DNA of 64,000 nt from Bacteriovoracaceae bacterium (GTDB lineage: Bacteria > Bdellovibrionota > Bacteriovoracia > Bacteriovoracales > Bacteriovoracaceae). Position 1 is the first letter of the stretch. Every line of letters starts with the position of its first letter. Positions 17,862 through 26,668 of the stretch are shown here, piece after piece. The notes beneath the pieces are model-generated. The model was not told where the DNA came from. It did not search any database and saw only the letters and a list, made by a program, of their open reading frames with translations. A program made the position numbers and the translations under genes. The stretch is taken from the NCBI GenBank assembly GCA_016784965.1, contig JADHTQ010000002.1, forward strand, positions 89,571 to 153,570, written 5' to 3'.

Positions 17862-18872
17862 TTATTTTTTTAAGTTAGATTCTTTGTCAACTTGTTCCTG
17901 TAAAAAATCTAGGTATTTATTGAATTGATGACAATAAGGCCTAATGTTGCTAAAGCCTATTAGATGTACCCTTGATTCGTGGGTTCCTTTTAAAAATCCT
18001 CTCATTGTGGCAAAAATTGCAAAAGCTGGTACAGACACTTTGGAATATAAGTGAAAGCTTAGTAGAAAAGATAGAAGTACATGAAATATAATTACTCCCC
18101 ACAAAATAAAATCTAAGATTATCTTCTGCTCTTTAAAAAAATGGTTAAATGTTGCTGATTGCTTTAGTGCCTCAATAGACAGCTGAATAATGTTGCCATA
18201 AGTATCCACAGTAATGATGTATATTCCAATTATCGCACAAATTGATGTCATCAAGATAAACACCGAAAATTGCAAAAAATACCCTCTCTCAAACACTGGT
18301 TTATGAATCTTTGTGAATTTTTCGGGTATCTTGGTCTGTAACAGTTGCTTATGAGCTATAGCATTATCTGCAATATTAAAAAAGTATTCACTAAATACAG
18401 TTAAAAGCCTCAATTCACTAAAAAAATCCGGATCATACTCGCAAATGTCCCCTTTTGCATTTCTCCTATTTTCACAATAATTTCCAATCAATTTAAAAGG
18501 TCTCACCAGCAATTCCGAAATATAAGCTCCAATTACCCCGTTTATAACAATGAATATAATTAGGTAAGGGGTTATATCTACTAGTGAGGAGAGAATATAG
18601 TCAAAATAGGCCACCCGAAGCTCATCTATGCGAATAAACCCATTTACCTCAAAAAAAGCCAAGTTAATTCTTAGAAACATCCAAATAAGTCCAGATAAAA
18701 TGGTCAGAGATAGTACCGGAATGGTCATCATTTTAAGCACAGTGACCATACGGAATAGAGAATTATCACCAAATAAGTTTTTCAACTTTTTGATGTTCCA
18801 AATCTTCTGCCACTCAATATCCTTAAATTTACTCACTAGTACCACACATGAAAGCGTAAATAATTTTAACAC
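17862..18872 (-). CDS. Polytopic inner-membrane protein of unknown function
   Basis: This is a 336-residue protein with four strong hydrophobic segments: about 50-70, 97-120, 203-225 and 255-275. The first pair is followed by RPFKLIGNYCENRRNAKGD, which resembles the position and charge of a HAMP-type linker. The second pair is followed by a similar stretch, so the protein may be two repeats of a TM-TM-linker unit. No catalytic domain is seen. Translation appears to start at GTG. It is divergent from the first small lipoprotein, with 138 bases between them. Confidence 0.65.
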   Translation of the reverse strand: MLKLFTLSCVVLVSKFKDIEWQKIWNIKKLKNLFGDNSLFRMVTVLKMMTIPVLSLTILSGLIWMFLRINLAFFEVNGFIRIDELRVAYFDYILSSLVDITPYLIIFIVINGVIGAYISELLVRPFKLIGNYCENRRNAKGDICEYDPDFFSELRLLTVFSEYFFNIADNAIAHKQLLQTKIPEKFTKIHKPVFERGYFLQFSVFILMTSICAIIGIYIITVDTYGNIIQLSIEALKQSATFNHFFKEQKIILDFILWGVIIFHVLLSFLLSFHLYSKVSVPAFAIFATMRGFLKGTHESRVHLIGFSNIRPYCHQFNKYLDFLQEQVDKESNLKK

Positions 18873-18955
18873 CTGCTCAATCTTTTTAATAGATATTATA
18901 AGCTAAAAGAACCCTTCTGACATCTATCTAATTAATTTTACGGATTTTTGTATTT

Positions 18956-18971
18956 TGGCACGCGCTATGCA
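18956..18971 (+). promoter_or_regulatory. Sigma-54-type promoter of lipoprotein 1
   Basis: TGGCAC, five bases, then ATGCA gives the -24 GG and -12 GC doublets at the correct spacing (consensus TGGCAC-N5-TTGCA). The expected start is about 28 bases before the ATG at 19011, with GGAGG in between. The same element precedes the paralogous gene at 19826, which supports its function. Confidence 0.75.
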
Positions 18972-19010
18972 TTAAATTAATGCATAAATTATTTTAAGCT
19001 GGAGGAAGAG

Positions 19011-19583
19011 ATGAAAAAACTAACAAACTTACTACTAATTGTGCTTTTACTATCAGTTGTAGCATGTGGTGGAGAAAGTAGTGATAACAAAATTATCAAT
19101 CGAGAGGCCTATAGTGGTTCTGCTGCCCAAGAAGGTGGAGTTGGTAATGTACTATCTTCAGTGTCATGTACGCAGGGTGGATCTCGCTTTGAGCTTCGTT
19201 TTTCTGCCCCTGCAAGTAGTGATAACACCACAGTACGTGGTCCATTTACTAGAAACCACATAGCCGGTAGTGTTACCGATGTTTATGTTGGTGTAAGTAA
19301 GCAATGGGGAGATATCATGACTGTTAGAAAGCTAGCTAACAATGGTGGCTTTAACATTACCCTATCAATGTGTACATTTGGCACCTTATTACAGCCAAAT
19401 TTTAACTACAGAGATATGAGGACTAACAATAATGGAATTATACTATATGACCATGCCAATAATACACTTGGAAGCGTAGACTCCTCTTGGGTCTACCTAA
19501 CTCGTGAGACATATACTCAAAACAACACAACTTACAGAGAAGCTGTAGTTGAAACCATCTTCACAAGAAGCGACGTTAGATAA
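19011..19583 (+). CDS. Small exported lipoprotein, paralog 1
   Basis: This 190-residue protein has a lipoprotein signal (LLLIVLLLSVVAC, Cys at residue 19) followed by the GGESSDN tether. The mature part is about 165 residues and beta-rich, with two further cysteines (SSVSCTQGG and LSMCTFGTL) that could pair. I do not recognise the family. It is closely similar along its whole length to the protein at 19826-20392, so the two arose by tandem duplication. The ribosome site is GGAGG in GCTGGAGGAAGAG. Expression probably depends on sigma-54. Confidence 0.85.
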   Translation: MKKLTNLLLIVLLLSVVACGGESSDNKIINREAYSGSAAQEGGVGNVLSSVSCTQGGSRFELRFSAPASSDNTTVRGPFTRNHIAGSVTDVYVGVSKQWGDIMTVRKLANNGGFNITLSMCTFGTLLQPNFNYRDMRTNNNGIILYDHANNTLGSVDSSWVYLTRETYTQNNTTYREAVVETIFTRSDVR

Positions 19584-19609
19584 TCAAAATTGTAAACCAT
19601 TAGTAAATT

Positions 19610-19645
19610 GACCACTCTATATATAACTGACAAGTTAGAGTGGTC
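19610..19645 (+). terminator. Intrinsic terminator after lipoprotein 1
   Basis: The perfect 10-base inverted repeat GACCACTCTA ... TAGAGTGGTC has a 16-base loop and is followed by TCTTT. It lies 27 bases after the stop, so each paralog appears to be its own transcription unit. Confidence 0.65.
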
Positions 19646-19772
19646 TCTTTACAAAAAACTCAACTAAAAGGCCGTAAACAGTTTTTACATATGCTCAGGT
19701 TATTAGCACCACACCTTTTACAAATCACTCAATATCTCATCTATCTTATTGAATTTTAACACAACCAGCCTT

Positions 19773-19788
19773 TGGCACGCTGCATGCA
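19773..19788 (+). promoter_or_regulatory. Sigma-54-type promoter of lipoprotein 2
   Basis: TGGCAC-N5-ATGCA matches the element upstream of the first paralog in sequence and distance (about 38 bases from the -12 box to the ATG at 19826). The surrounding bases are otherwise only partly conserved, so the promoter has been kept better than its flanks. Confidence 0.75.
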
Positions 19789-19825
19789 TTAAAATAAAGT
19801 ATATAAGTTCAAGCTGGAGGCAAAA

Positions 19826-20392
19826 ATGAAAAGACTACTTAATGTTTTCGCAGTGCTAGTTTTACTATCGACATTAGCTTCATGTGGTGGAGACAGCTCA
19901 GACAACAAGATTGTCGACAGAGGCACCCATAGTGGATCATTGGCCCAAGAAGATGGCGTGGGAAGTGTTTTATCTTCGGTATCATGCTCGCAGGGTGGAT
20001 CAAGGTTCGAGCTTCGATTTTCGGCCCCTGCAAGTGGCGATAACACCACAGTACGTGGCCCATTTGCTAAAAACCATATCGCAGGTAGCGTTACTGATGT
20101 TTATGTTGGAGCGAGTAAGTCTTGGGGAGATGTCATGGTGGTTAGAAAGCTTGCCAATAATGCCGGATTTAATATTACCCTGGCAATGTGTACATTTGGC
20201 ACACTTTTACAACCAAACTTCAACTACCGGGAGATGAGAACAAACGGTAATGGAATCATACTATACGATCACGCAACTAATGCTGTTGGAAGTGTTGATT
20301 CTTCATATGTTTATCTAACTAGAGAGGCATATACGCAAAATAACACCAGCTATAGAGAAGCTGTTGTTGAGACTATCTTTGCTAGATTATAG
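19826..20392 (+). CDS. Small exported lipoprotein, paralog 2
   Basis: This 188-residue paralog of the preceding lipoprotein has the lipobox STLASC with the acylated Cys at residue 20, then GGDSSDN. The mature region carries the same conserved segments as the first copy: SGSLAQEDGVGSVLSSVSC, RFELRFSAPASGDNTTVRGP and MCTFGTLLQPNFNYREMRT. Substitutions are mostly conservative, which suggests both copies are under selection. The ligand or function is unknown; by architecture it is a periplasm- or surface-facing small beta protein. Confidence 0.85.
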   Translation: MKRLLNVFAVLVLLSTLASCGGDSSDNKIVDRGTHSGSLAQEDGVGSVLSSVSCSQGGSRFELRFSAPASGDNTTVRGPFAKNHIAGSVTDVYVGASKSWGDVMVVRKLANNAGFNITLAMCTFGTLLQPNFNYREMRTNGNGIILYDHATNAVGSVDSSYVYLTREAYTQNNTSYREAVVETIFARL

Positions 20393-20426
20393 ACTTCCCG
20401 GTTAATAAAACTTCAAAGAAAATGAA

Positions 20427-20471
20427 AAAATCCTCCTATCGCCACAAAATTTTAGTCGATAGGAGGATTTT
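20427..20471. terminator. Strong hairpin after lipoprotein 2, probable bidirectional terminator
   Basis: A perfect 15-base stem (AAAATCCTCCTATCG paired with its complement) has a 15-base loop, with A residues on the left and T residues on the right. It begins 35 bases after the lipoprotein stop. Part of the same sequence, CTCCTATCG, recurs in the next hairpin. Confidence 0.65.
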
Positions 20472-20482
20472 CGTTGATTTTT

Positions 20483-20516
20483 CTCCTATCGCCCATTATT
20501 ATTAAGCTATAGGAGG
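20483..20516 (+). promoter_or_regulatory. Hairpin that covers the ribosome site of the ATPase gene
   Basis: CTCCTAT (20483-20489) can pair with ATAGGAG (20509-20515), so the GGAGG ribosome site of the gene at 20525 would be hidden in a stem. The left arm repeats the motif of the upstream hairpin. The two elements can also pair with each other, which offers alternative folds. Translational or transcriptional control is inferred, not shown. Confidence 0.5.
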
Positions 20517-20524
20517 ATTATTTC

Positions 20525-21934
20525 ATGACATTTATCGGCAGAAGCACAGAAATCAAAAAACTTAGGTCCTTGGTCAAACTACCTCACTCAACGATTGGTG
20601 TCATATATGGTCGAAGACGCGTCGGCAAAACTACTTTGGTCAAAGAGGCATTCAAAGATCACAATGTACTATCATTTGAAGGACTAGAGGGGCAGAGTAA
20701 ACAGAAACAAATCAGAAACTTTCTATCACAACTAAAAATTCAAAGGCCAGATTGTAAACAATGCAAGGCCTCGAACTGGTCAGAAGCATTATTGTCTCTA
20801 CTTCCACACATAGACTCTAGCAGTTCAACAATAATATTTATTGATGAATTTCAATGGTTAGCAAATTATCGCAATGATCTTATTTCCGATTTAAAAATGG
20901 TTTGGGATCAATATCTCTCTAAAAGAAATAATATAACTTTAATCCTTTGTGGCTCTATTGCATCATTTATGAAGGACAAGGTCGTTCACTCAAAAGCATT
21001 ATATGGAAGAACTCACCTAACAATCAATCTACGACCATTTAAACTTAAAGAGATTAAACTGATGCTCAAAGGTAGATCATCTCAGGAAATTATCGAGGCA
21101 AGCTTATGTCTTGGAGGAATTCCTAAATACCTTGATCTTTTTCAATCCTATTCATCGCTACATCTTGGACTTGAAGAATTAGCATTTTCCCGGAATGGTC
21201 AACTTGTAGAAGAATTTGACAAGATATTCTTATCTCATTTTGGCAAGAATGAACATTACCAACAAATTATGCAAGTTCTTGCAAAGCACCCATATGGACT
21301 GAGCAGAAAAGAGCTTGCTAAAAAGGCAAAAATACCTGAGGGCGGACAGTTGAGCAAAGAACTCTCTGACCTTCAATCTGCTGATTTTATTATGGGACAA
21401 ACACCATTTCACCATACGGTTAACTCTAGAGACATCAGGTATATTCTTAAGGACGCATACTGCCGCTTCTACTTTTCTTTCATTAAACCTAATTTAAAAG
21501 AGATAGATTACGGGCTAGAGAATATATTTTTGGATATAGTCAATACACCGGCGTACTATAGCTGGCTGGGCCGCTCTTTTGAGTATTTATGTATGGATCA
21601 TGGTAAGGAACTTGCCGAATTATTGGGATTTTCTGCAGTTAAATATAGAGTCGGTCCATATTTCAAATCAAAATCACAAAGTGCAAAAGGAGTACAAATT
21701 GATCTTCTGTTTGATCGTGCAGATAATGTTATAACGATCTGTGAAATGAAATATAGAAGTTCTCATATCGGAGTTCAAATAATTGAGGAGATTAAGAAAA
21801 AACAAGAAGTCCTTGAAAAAACCTTTAAAAAAACAATTCACAAAGTCTTGATAACCAAATCAAATCCTACACGTGAGCTCATTGATCAACACTATTTTCA
21901 TCAAATTATTCAAGTTGAGCAGCTGCTAATTTAA
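20525..21934 (+). CDS. AAA-type ATPase with DUF234-like nuclease-fold C-terminus
   Basis: This 469-residue protein has an N-terminal P-loop ATPase (GRRRVGKTTLV near residue 30; Walker B IIFIDEFQWLA) and a sensor Ser/Arg region (LCGSIASFM, YGRT). A winged-helix segment follows (about 240-300), then a C-terminal restriction-endonuclease-like region with D and E-x-K residues (QIDLLF, ICEMKY; about 390-415). This is the architecture of the archaeal/bacterial ATPase family with DUF234. These genes are often solitary, poorly understood and mobile between genomes. It has no partner in the neighbourhood and converges on the giant-protein array across a shared terminator-like palindrome. Confidence 0.85.
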   Translation: MTFIGRSTEIKKLRSLVKLPHSTIGVIYGRRRVGKTTLVKEAFKDHNVLSFEGLEGQSKQKQIRNFLSQLKIQRPDCKQCKASNWSEALLSLLPHIDSSSSTIIFIDEFQWLANYRNDLISDLKMVWDQYLSKRNNITLILCGSIASFMKDKVVHSKALYGRTHLTINLRPFKLKEIKLMLKGRSSQEIIEASLCLGGIPKYLDLFQSYSSLHLGLEELAFSRNGQLVEEFDKIFLSHFGKNEHYQQIMQVLAKHPYGLSRKELAKKAKIPEGGQLSKELSDLQSADFIMGQTPFHHTVNSRDIRYILKDAYCRFYFSFIKPNLKEIDYGLENIFLDIVNTPAYYSWLGRSFEYLCMDHGKELAELLGFSAVKYRVGPYFKSKSQSAKGVQIDLLFDRADNVITICEMKYRSSHIGVQIIEEIKKKQEVLEKTFKKTIHKVLITKSNPTRELIDQHYFHQIIQVEQLLI

Positions 21935-21978
21935 TTAAAAGCAATAAGTTAACGCAATTTCGATTCATGTCAACCTGA

Positions 21979-22028
21979 AAACACTCATGAGTAAAGTAAG
22001 GTGCACCTTATTTTACTCATGAGTGTTT
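21979..22028. terminator. 50-base palindrome between convergent genes
   Basis: Two 25-base arms, AAACACTCATGAGTAAAGTA and onward, match with one G-T mismatch and no loop beyond the central GGTGCACC. The element lies between the ATPase stop (21934) and the stop of the last giant-protein gene (22055), so it can terminate both transcripts. The right side has a T-rich segment only within the arm. Confidence 0.6.
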
Positions 22029-22054
22029 CCTGGGTATGTGATTAAATGATATTC

Positions 22055-25000
22055 CTATTTTTTCTTATAAAAGATCGGGTAAGCGGTCTTTTTATAACGT
22101 TTTGTCAATAAACGAAATAGAGACGTTTCTGAGTCCGGATTAATCTCACTACCAACTGCGCCCCTTTTAACGTTTCGGTTTCTAAGGCTATTTTTATACC
22201 TATCCTCAGCAGATTGAAATTCAGCATTACCCATGCCATCCAAACCAGAATCATCGCCATCTCCTACGACACTTCCACTACCAAATCCACCGGCGCCAAA
22301 ACCATCACTCAAGTCGCCATAATCGTCTTCATCGTCAAATTCACCGCCTCCAAACTCGGAGCCATCTACCCCTTGAGCCGTCTCCATGCTCTGCAGGGCC
22401 TTAGGATCGCCTTTTATATTTGCTGCATCTTTAAGTATGGAGCTACTAGATAGTGAACCAAAGCTTTTGACGTTCCCTTTGGGTCTATATTTATTGCTTT
22501 TAGAAGCTGTACTCATATTGAGGAATTTATCGAAGTCTCCCCCCTTCTTTAGGTCGTTGATTGTTGCTAGCCTCATTGCTGCGACCATTTTTCTGCCACG
22601 GTTCCTAGCTTCTCTGCCGGACGAGATACCCCCATCGGTACCAGTTTTTGCCTTTATATCACTCATAGTCTTGCGAATTAGATGTTTCATCGCCTCAATT
22701 TGCTGTCCCACTGGAGAGTGAGGATTTACAGTTCCAAACCTTGATAGACTAAGGGAAGACTTTCTTGCTGAGGCTGCAGAGGATGATCCCATGCCCTTTT
22801 TCCCAAATCTACCACCACGGCCACCGCCCATAGCAGTACTTCCACCAGCACCTAAGTTCACATTGCTGCGGCCCAAAGCACTGCCACCAGGACCACCTGC
22901 TCCTGCTCCACCTGCTCCGATACCACCTGCACCTGATCCAGCACCGCCTGCTCCAGCACCACCTAGAGCTACTGAAGAACTCCCAGATCCAGAAGCACCG
23001 CCAGTGCCTGCACCACCACCAAGTCCGCCAATTCCTCCCAGTCCATCAGAACCGGCACCACCTGCTCCGGCACCTCCTGCTCCAGCACCTCCTGCTCCAG
23101 CACCTCCTGCCCCAGCACCTCCTGCACCAGATCCTCCTGCACCACTGCCACCACCGGCACCACCACCTAAGGTGTCTGAGCCTACACCACCTAATCCATT
23201 AATGCCGGCCATACCCGGTCCACCGCCTGCACCGTCTAAACCAGACCCTCCTAAGCCTCCTGCGCCTAAACCACTTCCCGAGGTGTCACCTAGAGCATCT
23301 AATCCTCCGTCGGTTATATCAGTGTTACCAAAGTCAAATGTAGTTCCATCATTTGTATCAAACTGAGCTATGACTTCACCGAAACCATCGTCATAAGAGT
23401 CTGCATCATCAAGGGCATCCATCATATCTGTCATTGAGTCTTGCCCTTGAGCTTCTACCATTCCTAAAAACTCTGCTCGAACTTCAGGTACCTCAAACGA
23501 TAATCTCGACTGTGTCATAGCAGTTATTCTATGTTGTCGATAATATTGAAATGCTTTAGAACCTTTCATAACTCCAAGGCTGGCTTCGAGTTTCTCTACA
23601 GTGTCCATTTTTTTCACATCATTGCCGTCGGCAGGGGCATCACCCGCAGCATACGCACTAGTGACCATAAAATCTGTGATACGCCCTGAGATAAATTTTG
23701 CTTTTTTAGAGAGGTTGCCCATAAGATCATATGTATATGGCAGTGAAGATCTTGCTCCATTTAGGATTCTAGATAAATCTAAAACTTTTATATACGCATT
23801 TAATCCCTCTTCACGATTGTTATGACTTGATAGAGTCATTACACTCATCATGAAAATATCTTCTCCCCACTTATCTTCAAATTCAGCAAGTTGTTGCTCA
23901 TACAGCAACTCCGCTTTTTGTAAAGAATCGATCTGGGCGCGATACTGTGCTTTATTTAAAAACTCTGGTCGTAAAGTTACATCATTGCCCTCACTATCAC
24001 TTTCAGGTGGGGGATCTTCTTTTTTATATCCAGGCCCAGGACCAGATGCTGGGAGTGTTTTCATCAAATTATCTGTCCCCTTTAGTACTGATAGCGGACA
24101 GTTAAGTCCAGCACCAGGACTTGTAGCGCCACACCTCATGTGCCCATGGATGTTGGCTGCTACCTTTTCCTTACTGGCCTGATCTTTCCCTTTCATTGCT
24201 TTAAACATCTCCATCAACATAAACCCCATCATTACAATTGACATTACGGATGTTACATCTTTGAGGAAACTTTTTGCTTTTGCTGCCCTATGTGCAGATA
24301 TGTTTGCATTACATTTAGCTGCTGCTGCTGCTGGACACGTACCTGCGTAAGCCTTATCAACCAAGGTACCTGTTACTGCATCAATTGCATTATCTTTAAG
24401 CTGATTAATAAAGGTAGTTTTTTGTTTATCATTATCAATTGGAGTAAGTAGTAAAGATGACTCCTCCGGCAGGGTTGGCAATATAAAGGATAAATCTGGA
24501 TTCCATTGTTTTTTAGTATTTGGGTCTTTGCGTCTGGGATTTCTTGTTATTGGCTTACCTCTATTAGTTTCATAATACTGACCATAACGACTACCATCAG
24601 CACCAACTGTTACATTTTTGGTTGGTCGGATCGGATAAGCTTCCCCCGCACCCTTGTCAAATTCCCACAACTCTGGGGGATCTCCTACCCATTTTCTTTT
24701 TACAGCGTCTCCGGTAGAGCCATCCATATAAGATTGAGCTTCTGCTCTTGAAAAAGAAGTATCAGGCGTCATTCCATCCCCTGATGGAGAAGGTTTTTTC
24801 ATCGGTGGTGGATCTGGTAAATTATCACGGGCCTTTTGTGCCTGATCTGCAATTTTTTGCTCTTGCTGCTTGAGATGCTCCTTATACTTTTCAACATGTG
24901 CCTCTTGTTTTGCTTGAGTCTTTTCAATTTTTTCCTCTACAGCTTCTTTCTTGGTTTCAGCTCTTTGCTCTTTTTTAGAACAAGCAGAAACCGATCCTCC

Positions 25001-26635
25001 ACCCTCTGCAGGGATACCACATGCCTTACAAGAAAAATTTTTCATCTCTTGTGTCTTGTCACAAACCTTTGCAGTTGCCTTTTCTTCCCCAATATTTAGG
25101 TTAGAAATCATATTGGCCATTTGCAGGGCCATCATCGCCATCTGCATGATCTGCATAGTGTTGTCTTCTGCTTCTTCTGCGTTCTCTTGTCTGGCTTCAG
25201 CTGTCTCAATCTCCTGTTCGGCAACCATTCTGACATAAGTCATCATTTGCGCCATTGAGTCTTTGCCCTGTTGCAAAGTCTCGGAAGACTTTACCATTTC
25301 CTCGCGAAGCATCTTGGCTCGTTGCAAATTTTCTACTTGATTATTCATTGTTTGATTGGGGTCAATATCAGTTTCCATAATCCTATCGGCAGCATCACTG
25401 TAATCAGTGGCATCGATCATTTGACTGGCAACATATATCGATGCCGCTGCGGTGTAGAGATGGTATGAAACACAGCGAACATCACTAATATCTTGGCAAC
25501 AAAGATCAAATGCGGCTGAGGCCATAACTCCTGTTTGCTCAGCATTTTTTACACCTGAAATTCTCATGTCACCCATCATGGAATTGGTTAACATATAGTC
25601 ACTATTTAACGCACCAATTGACTCCATCGCTTTTTGCCTTGCCTGCCTGGCCAGTGCAATGGCAACATTTGATCTCTCATTTATTTCGCTAAGTAGACCT
25701 GCCACTGCCTGAAAGGTTTTTTCGCGGGTTTCATTGGCCGAGTTTTGTATTTCCGTTGTACCTGAAACAGAATCCTCTGCAGTACTTTGAGCATCATGAG
25801 TTCCAGCATTTAAGTCATCTGCCCTTTGCGCCATATCATCTATTCGAGCACTGGGATCTCTGGCCTTTTTTAGGTCATTACAAATTTGCCCACAACTAGC
25901 ACCCTCTTGCCCTTCTCCACTTGAGCGTCCAGCACAGGCCCGACAACTGCAGTTACTCTCCTCACATGCTTGATGTAATTGTGCAATTTTAGTACTTCTT
26001 CCCATCATATTGTCTCTGGCTTTAGCATAAGTTTCATCTGCCGCTGATTTTAAGCCATCACCATCATCTTTTAACCCACTAGCTGCATCACTTACCGCAC
26101 TAGTTGCATCAGCTAAATTGGTTGTGAGTGATCTCAAAGCAGCGATATTTTCTGCTTGCTTGGTCATAAGCTGCGCCTTACAGGCTTCATAAAATAGCTT
26201 CAGGGCTTCGGCCTTTAATATTTGAGACTCCATCCTTTGTTCATCTGTGGCGAGTAACTTCGAACCCTTGTCATTAAAGAGGTTGAGTTTGCCAATATTA
26301 TTAAGAGCACCTTCATTTTTGTCACTAAGCCCGGGAACACCAACTGTTTCAAATCTCGGAGCATCTTCATTATTATCTGATCCTCTATCTCGTGCACTTT
26401 CTGCAGCCTCCCTGTTTCGAGAAGCATCAGAGTCTGACTGACCTCTTGGAGTACGTTCGCTGGTGTCTGACCCTCTATTTCGGGCTCTTTGCGCAGCTTG
26501 TCTATTCCTAGATGCAGCATTGTCTGGTCTGATACCCCTTAAGGCATACGCGACTGAGGGTTGCAGTTGCCAAAAAAACAGACAATAGCACAGTACAATG
26601 GTTGTAGTACTTTTCATAAATGATTGGAAATTCAT
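22055..26635 (-). CDS. Giant secreted Gly-rich protein A (type I), fourth gene of the array
   Basis: This 1526-residue protein has a signal peptide ending near VAYA (about 32) with the array-wide motif WQLQPS. Two copies of an Arg-rich unit (SRNRQAAQRARNRG, then SRNREAAESARDRG) follow. A long helical region (about 110-530) holds the ALNNIGKLNLF box, a Cys cluster (NCSCRACAGR, EGASC) and the AFDLCCQDISDVRCVSYHL core near 380. A membrane-like segment (MSIVMMGFMLMEM) and the box IHGHMRC lie near 800-832. Residues about 1118-1268 are Gly/Ala-rich repeats. The end carries SLFRLLTKRYKKTAYPIFY. No known domain was recognised. AAGGA lies 10 bases before the ATG. Confidence 0.9.
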   Translation of the reverse strand: MNFQSFMKSTTTIVLCYCLFFWQLQPSVAYALRGIRPDNAASRNRQAAQRARNRGSDTSERTPRGQSDSDASRNREAAESARDRGSDNNEDAPRFETVGVPGLSDKNEGALNNIGKLNLFNDKGSKLLATDEQRMESQILKAEALKLFYEACKAQLMTKQAENIAALRSLTTNLADATSAVSDAASGLKDDGDGLKSAADETYAKARDNMMGRSTKIAQLHQACEESNCSCRACAGRSSGEGQEGASCGQICNDLKKARDPSARIDDMAQRADDLNAGTHDAQSTAEDSVSGTTEIQNSANETREKTFQAVAGLLSEINERSNVAIALARQARQKAMESIGALNSDYMLTNSMMGDMRISGVKNAEQTGVMASAAFDLCCQDISDVRCVSYHLYTAAASIYVASQMIDATDYSDAADRIMETDIDPNQTMNNQVENLQRAKMLREEMVKSSETLQQGKDSMAQMMTYVRMVAEQEIETAEARQENAEEAEDNTMQIMQMAMMALQMANMISNLNIGEEKATAKVCDKTQEMKNFSCKACGIPAEGGGSVSACSKKEQRAETKKEAVEEKIEKTQAKQEAHVEKYKEHLKQQEQKIADQAQKARDNLPDPPPMKKPSPSGDGMTPDTSFSRAEAQSYMDGSTGDAVKRKWVGDPPELWEFDKGAGEAYPIRPTKNVTVGADGSRYGQYYETNRGKPITRNPRRKDPNTKKQWNPDLSFILPTLPEESSLLLTPIDNDKQKTTFINQLKDNAIDAVTGTLVDKAYAGTCPAAAAAKCNANISAHRAAKAKSFLKDVTSVMSIVMMGFMLMEMFKAMKGKDQASKEKVAANIHGHMRCGATSPGAGLNCPLSVLKGTDNLMKTLPASGPGPGYKKEDPPPESDSEGNDVTLRPEFLNKAQYRAQIDSLQKAELLYEQQLAEFEDKWGEDIFMMSVMTLSSHNNREEGLNAYIKVLDLSRILNGARSSLPYTYDLMGNLSKKAKFISGRITDFMVTSAYAAGDAPADGNDVKKMDTVEKLEASLGVMKGSKAFQYYRQHRITAMTQSRLSFEVPEVRAEFLGMVEAQGQDSMTDMMDALDDADSYDDGFGEVIAQFDTNDGTTFDFGNTDITDGGLDALGDTSGSGLGAGGLGGSGLDGAGGGPGMAGINGLGGVGSDTLGGGAGGGSGAGGSGAGGAGAGGAGAGGAGAGGAGAGGAGSDGLGGIGGLGGGAGTGGASGSGSSSVALGGAGAGGAGSGAGGIGAGGAGAGGPGGSALGRSNVNLGAGGSTAMGGGRGGRFGKKGMGSSSAASARKSSLSLSRFGTVNPHSPVGQQIEAMKHLIRKTMSDIKAKTGTDGGISSGREARNRGRKMVAAMRLATINDLKKGGDFDKFLNMSTASKSNKYRPKGNVKSFGSLSSSSILKDAANIKGDPKALQSMETAQGVDGSEFGGGEFDDEDDYGDLSDGFGAGGFGSGSVVGDGDDSGLDGMGNAEFQSAEDRYKNSLRNRNVKRGAVGSEINPDSETSLFRLLTKRYKKTAYPIFYKKK
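23053..23130. repeat. 15-base tandem repeats encoding the Gly-Ala-Gly-Gly linker of protein A
   Basis: On the plus strand the unit is close to CACCTCCTGCTCCAG, repeated about five times with third-base changes. It encodes AGGAG units on the minus strand. Repeats of this kind can expand or shrink without breaking the frame. Confidence 0.75.
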
Positions 26636-26668
26636 CTCATTATCCTTAATTAAAAGTTTTTCACCTAA

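Noticed and set aside
23053..23130. CRISPR-like short regular repeats
   Set aside because: The 15-base units have no unique spacers and lie in frame inside a coding region.
22791..23366. Long Pro-rich open frame on the plus strand
   Set aside because: It is the antisense of the Gly-Ala repeats in giant protein A; Gly-rich GC-rich codons read as Pro on the other strand. It has no ribosome site and no independent features. The same applies to 27630-28217, 32251-32718 and 36583-36921.
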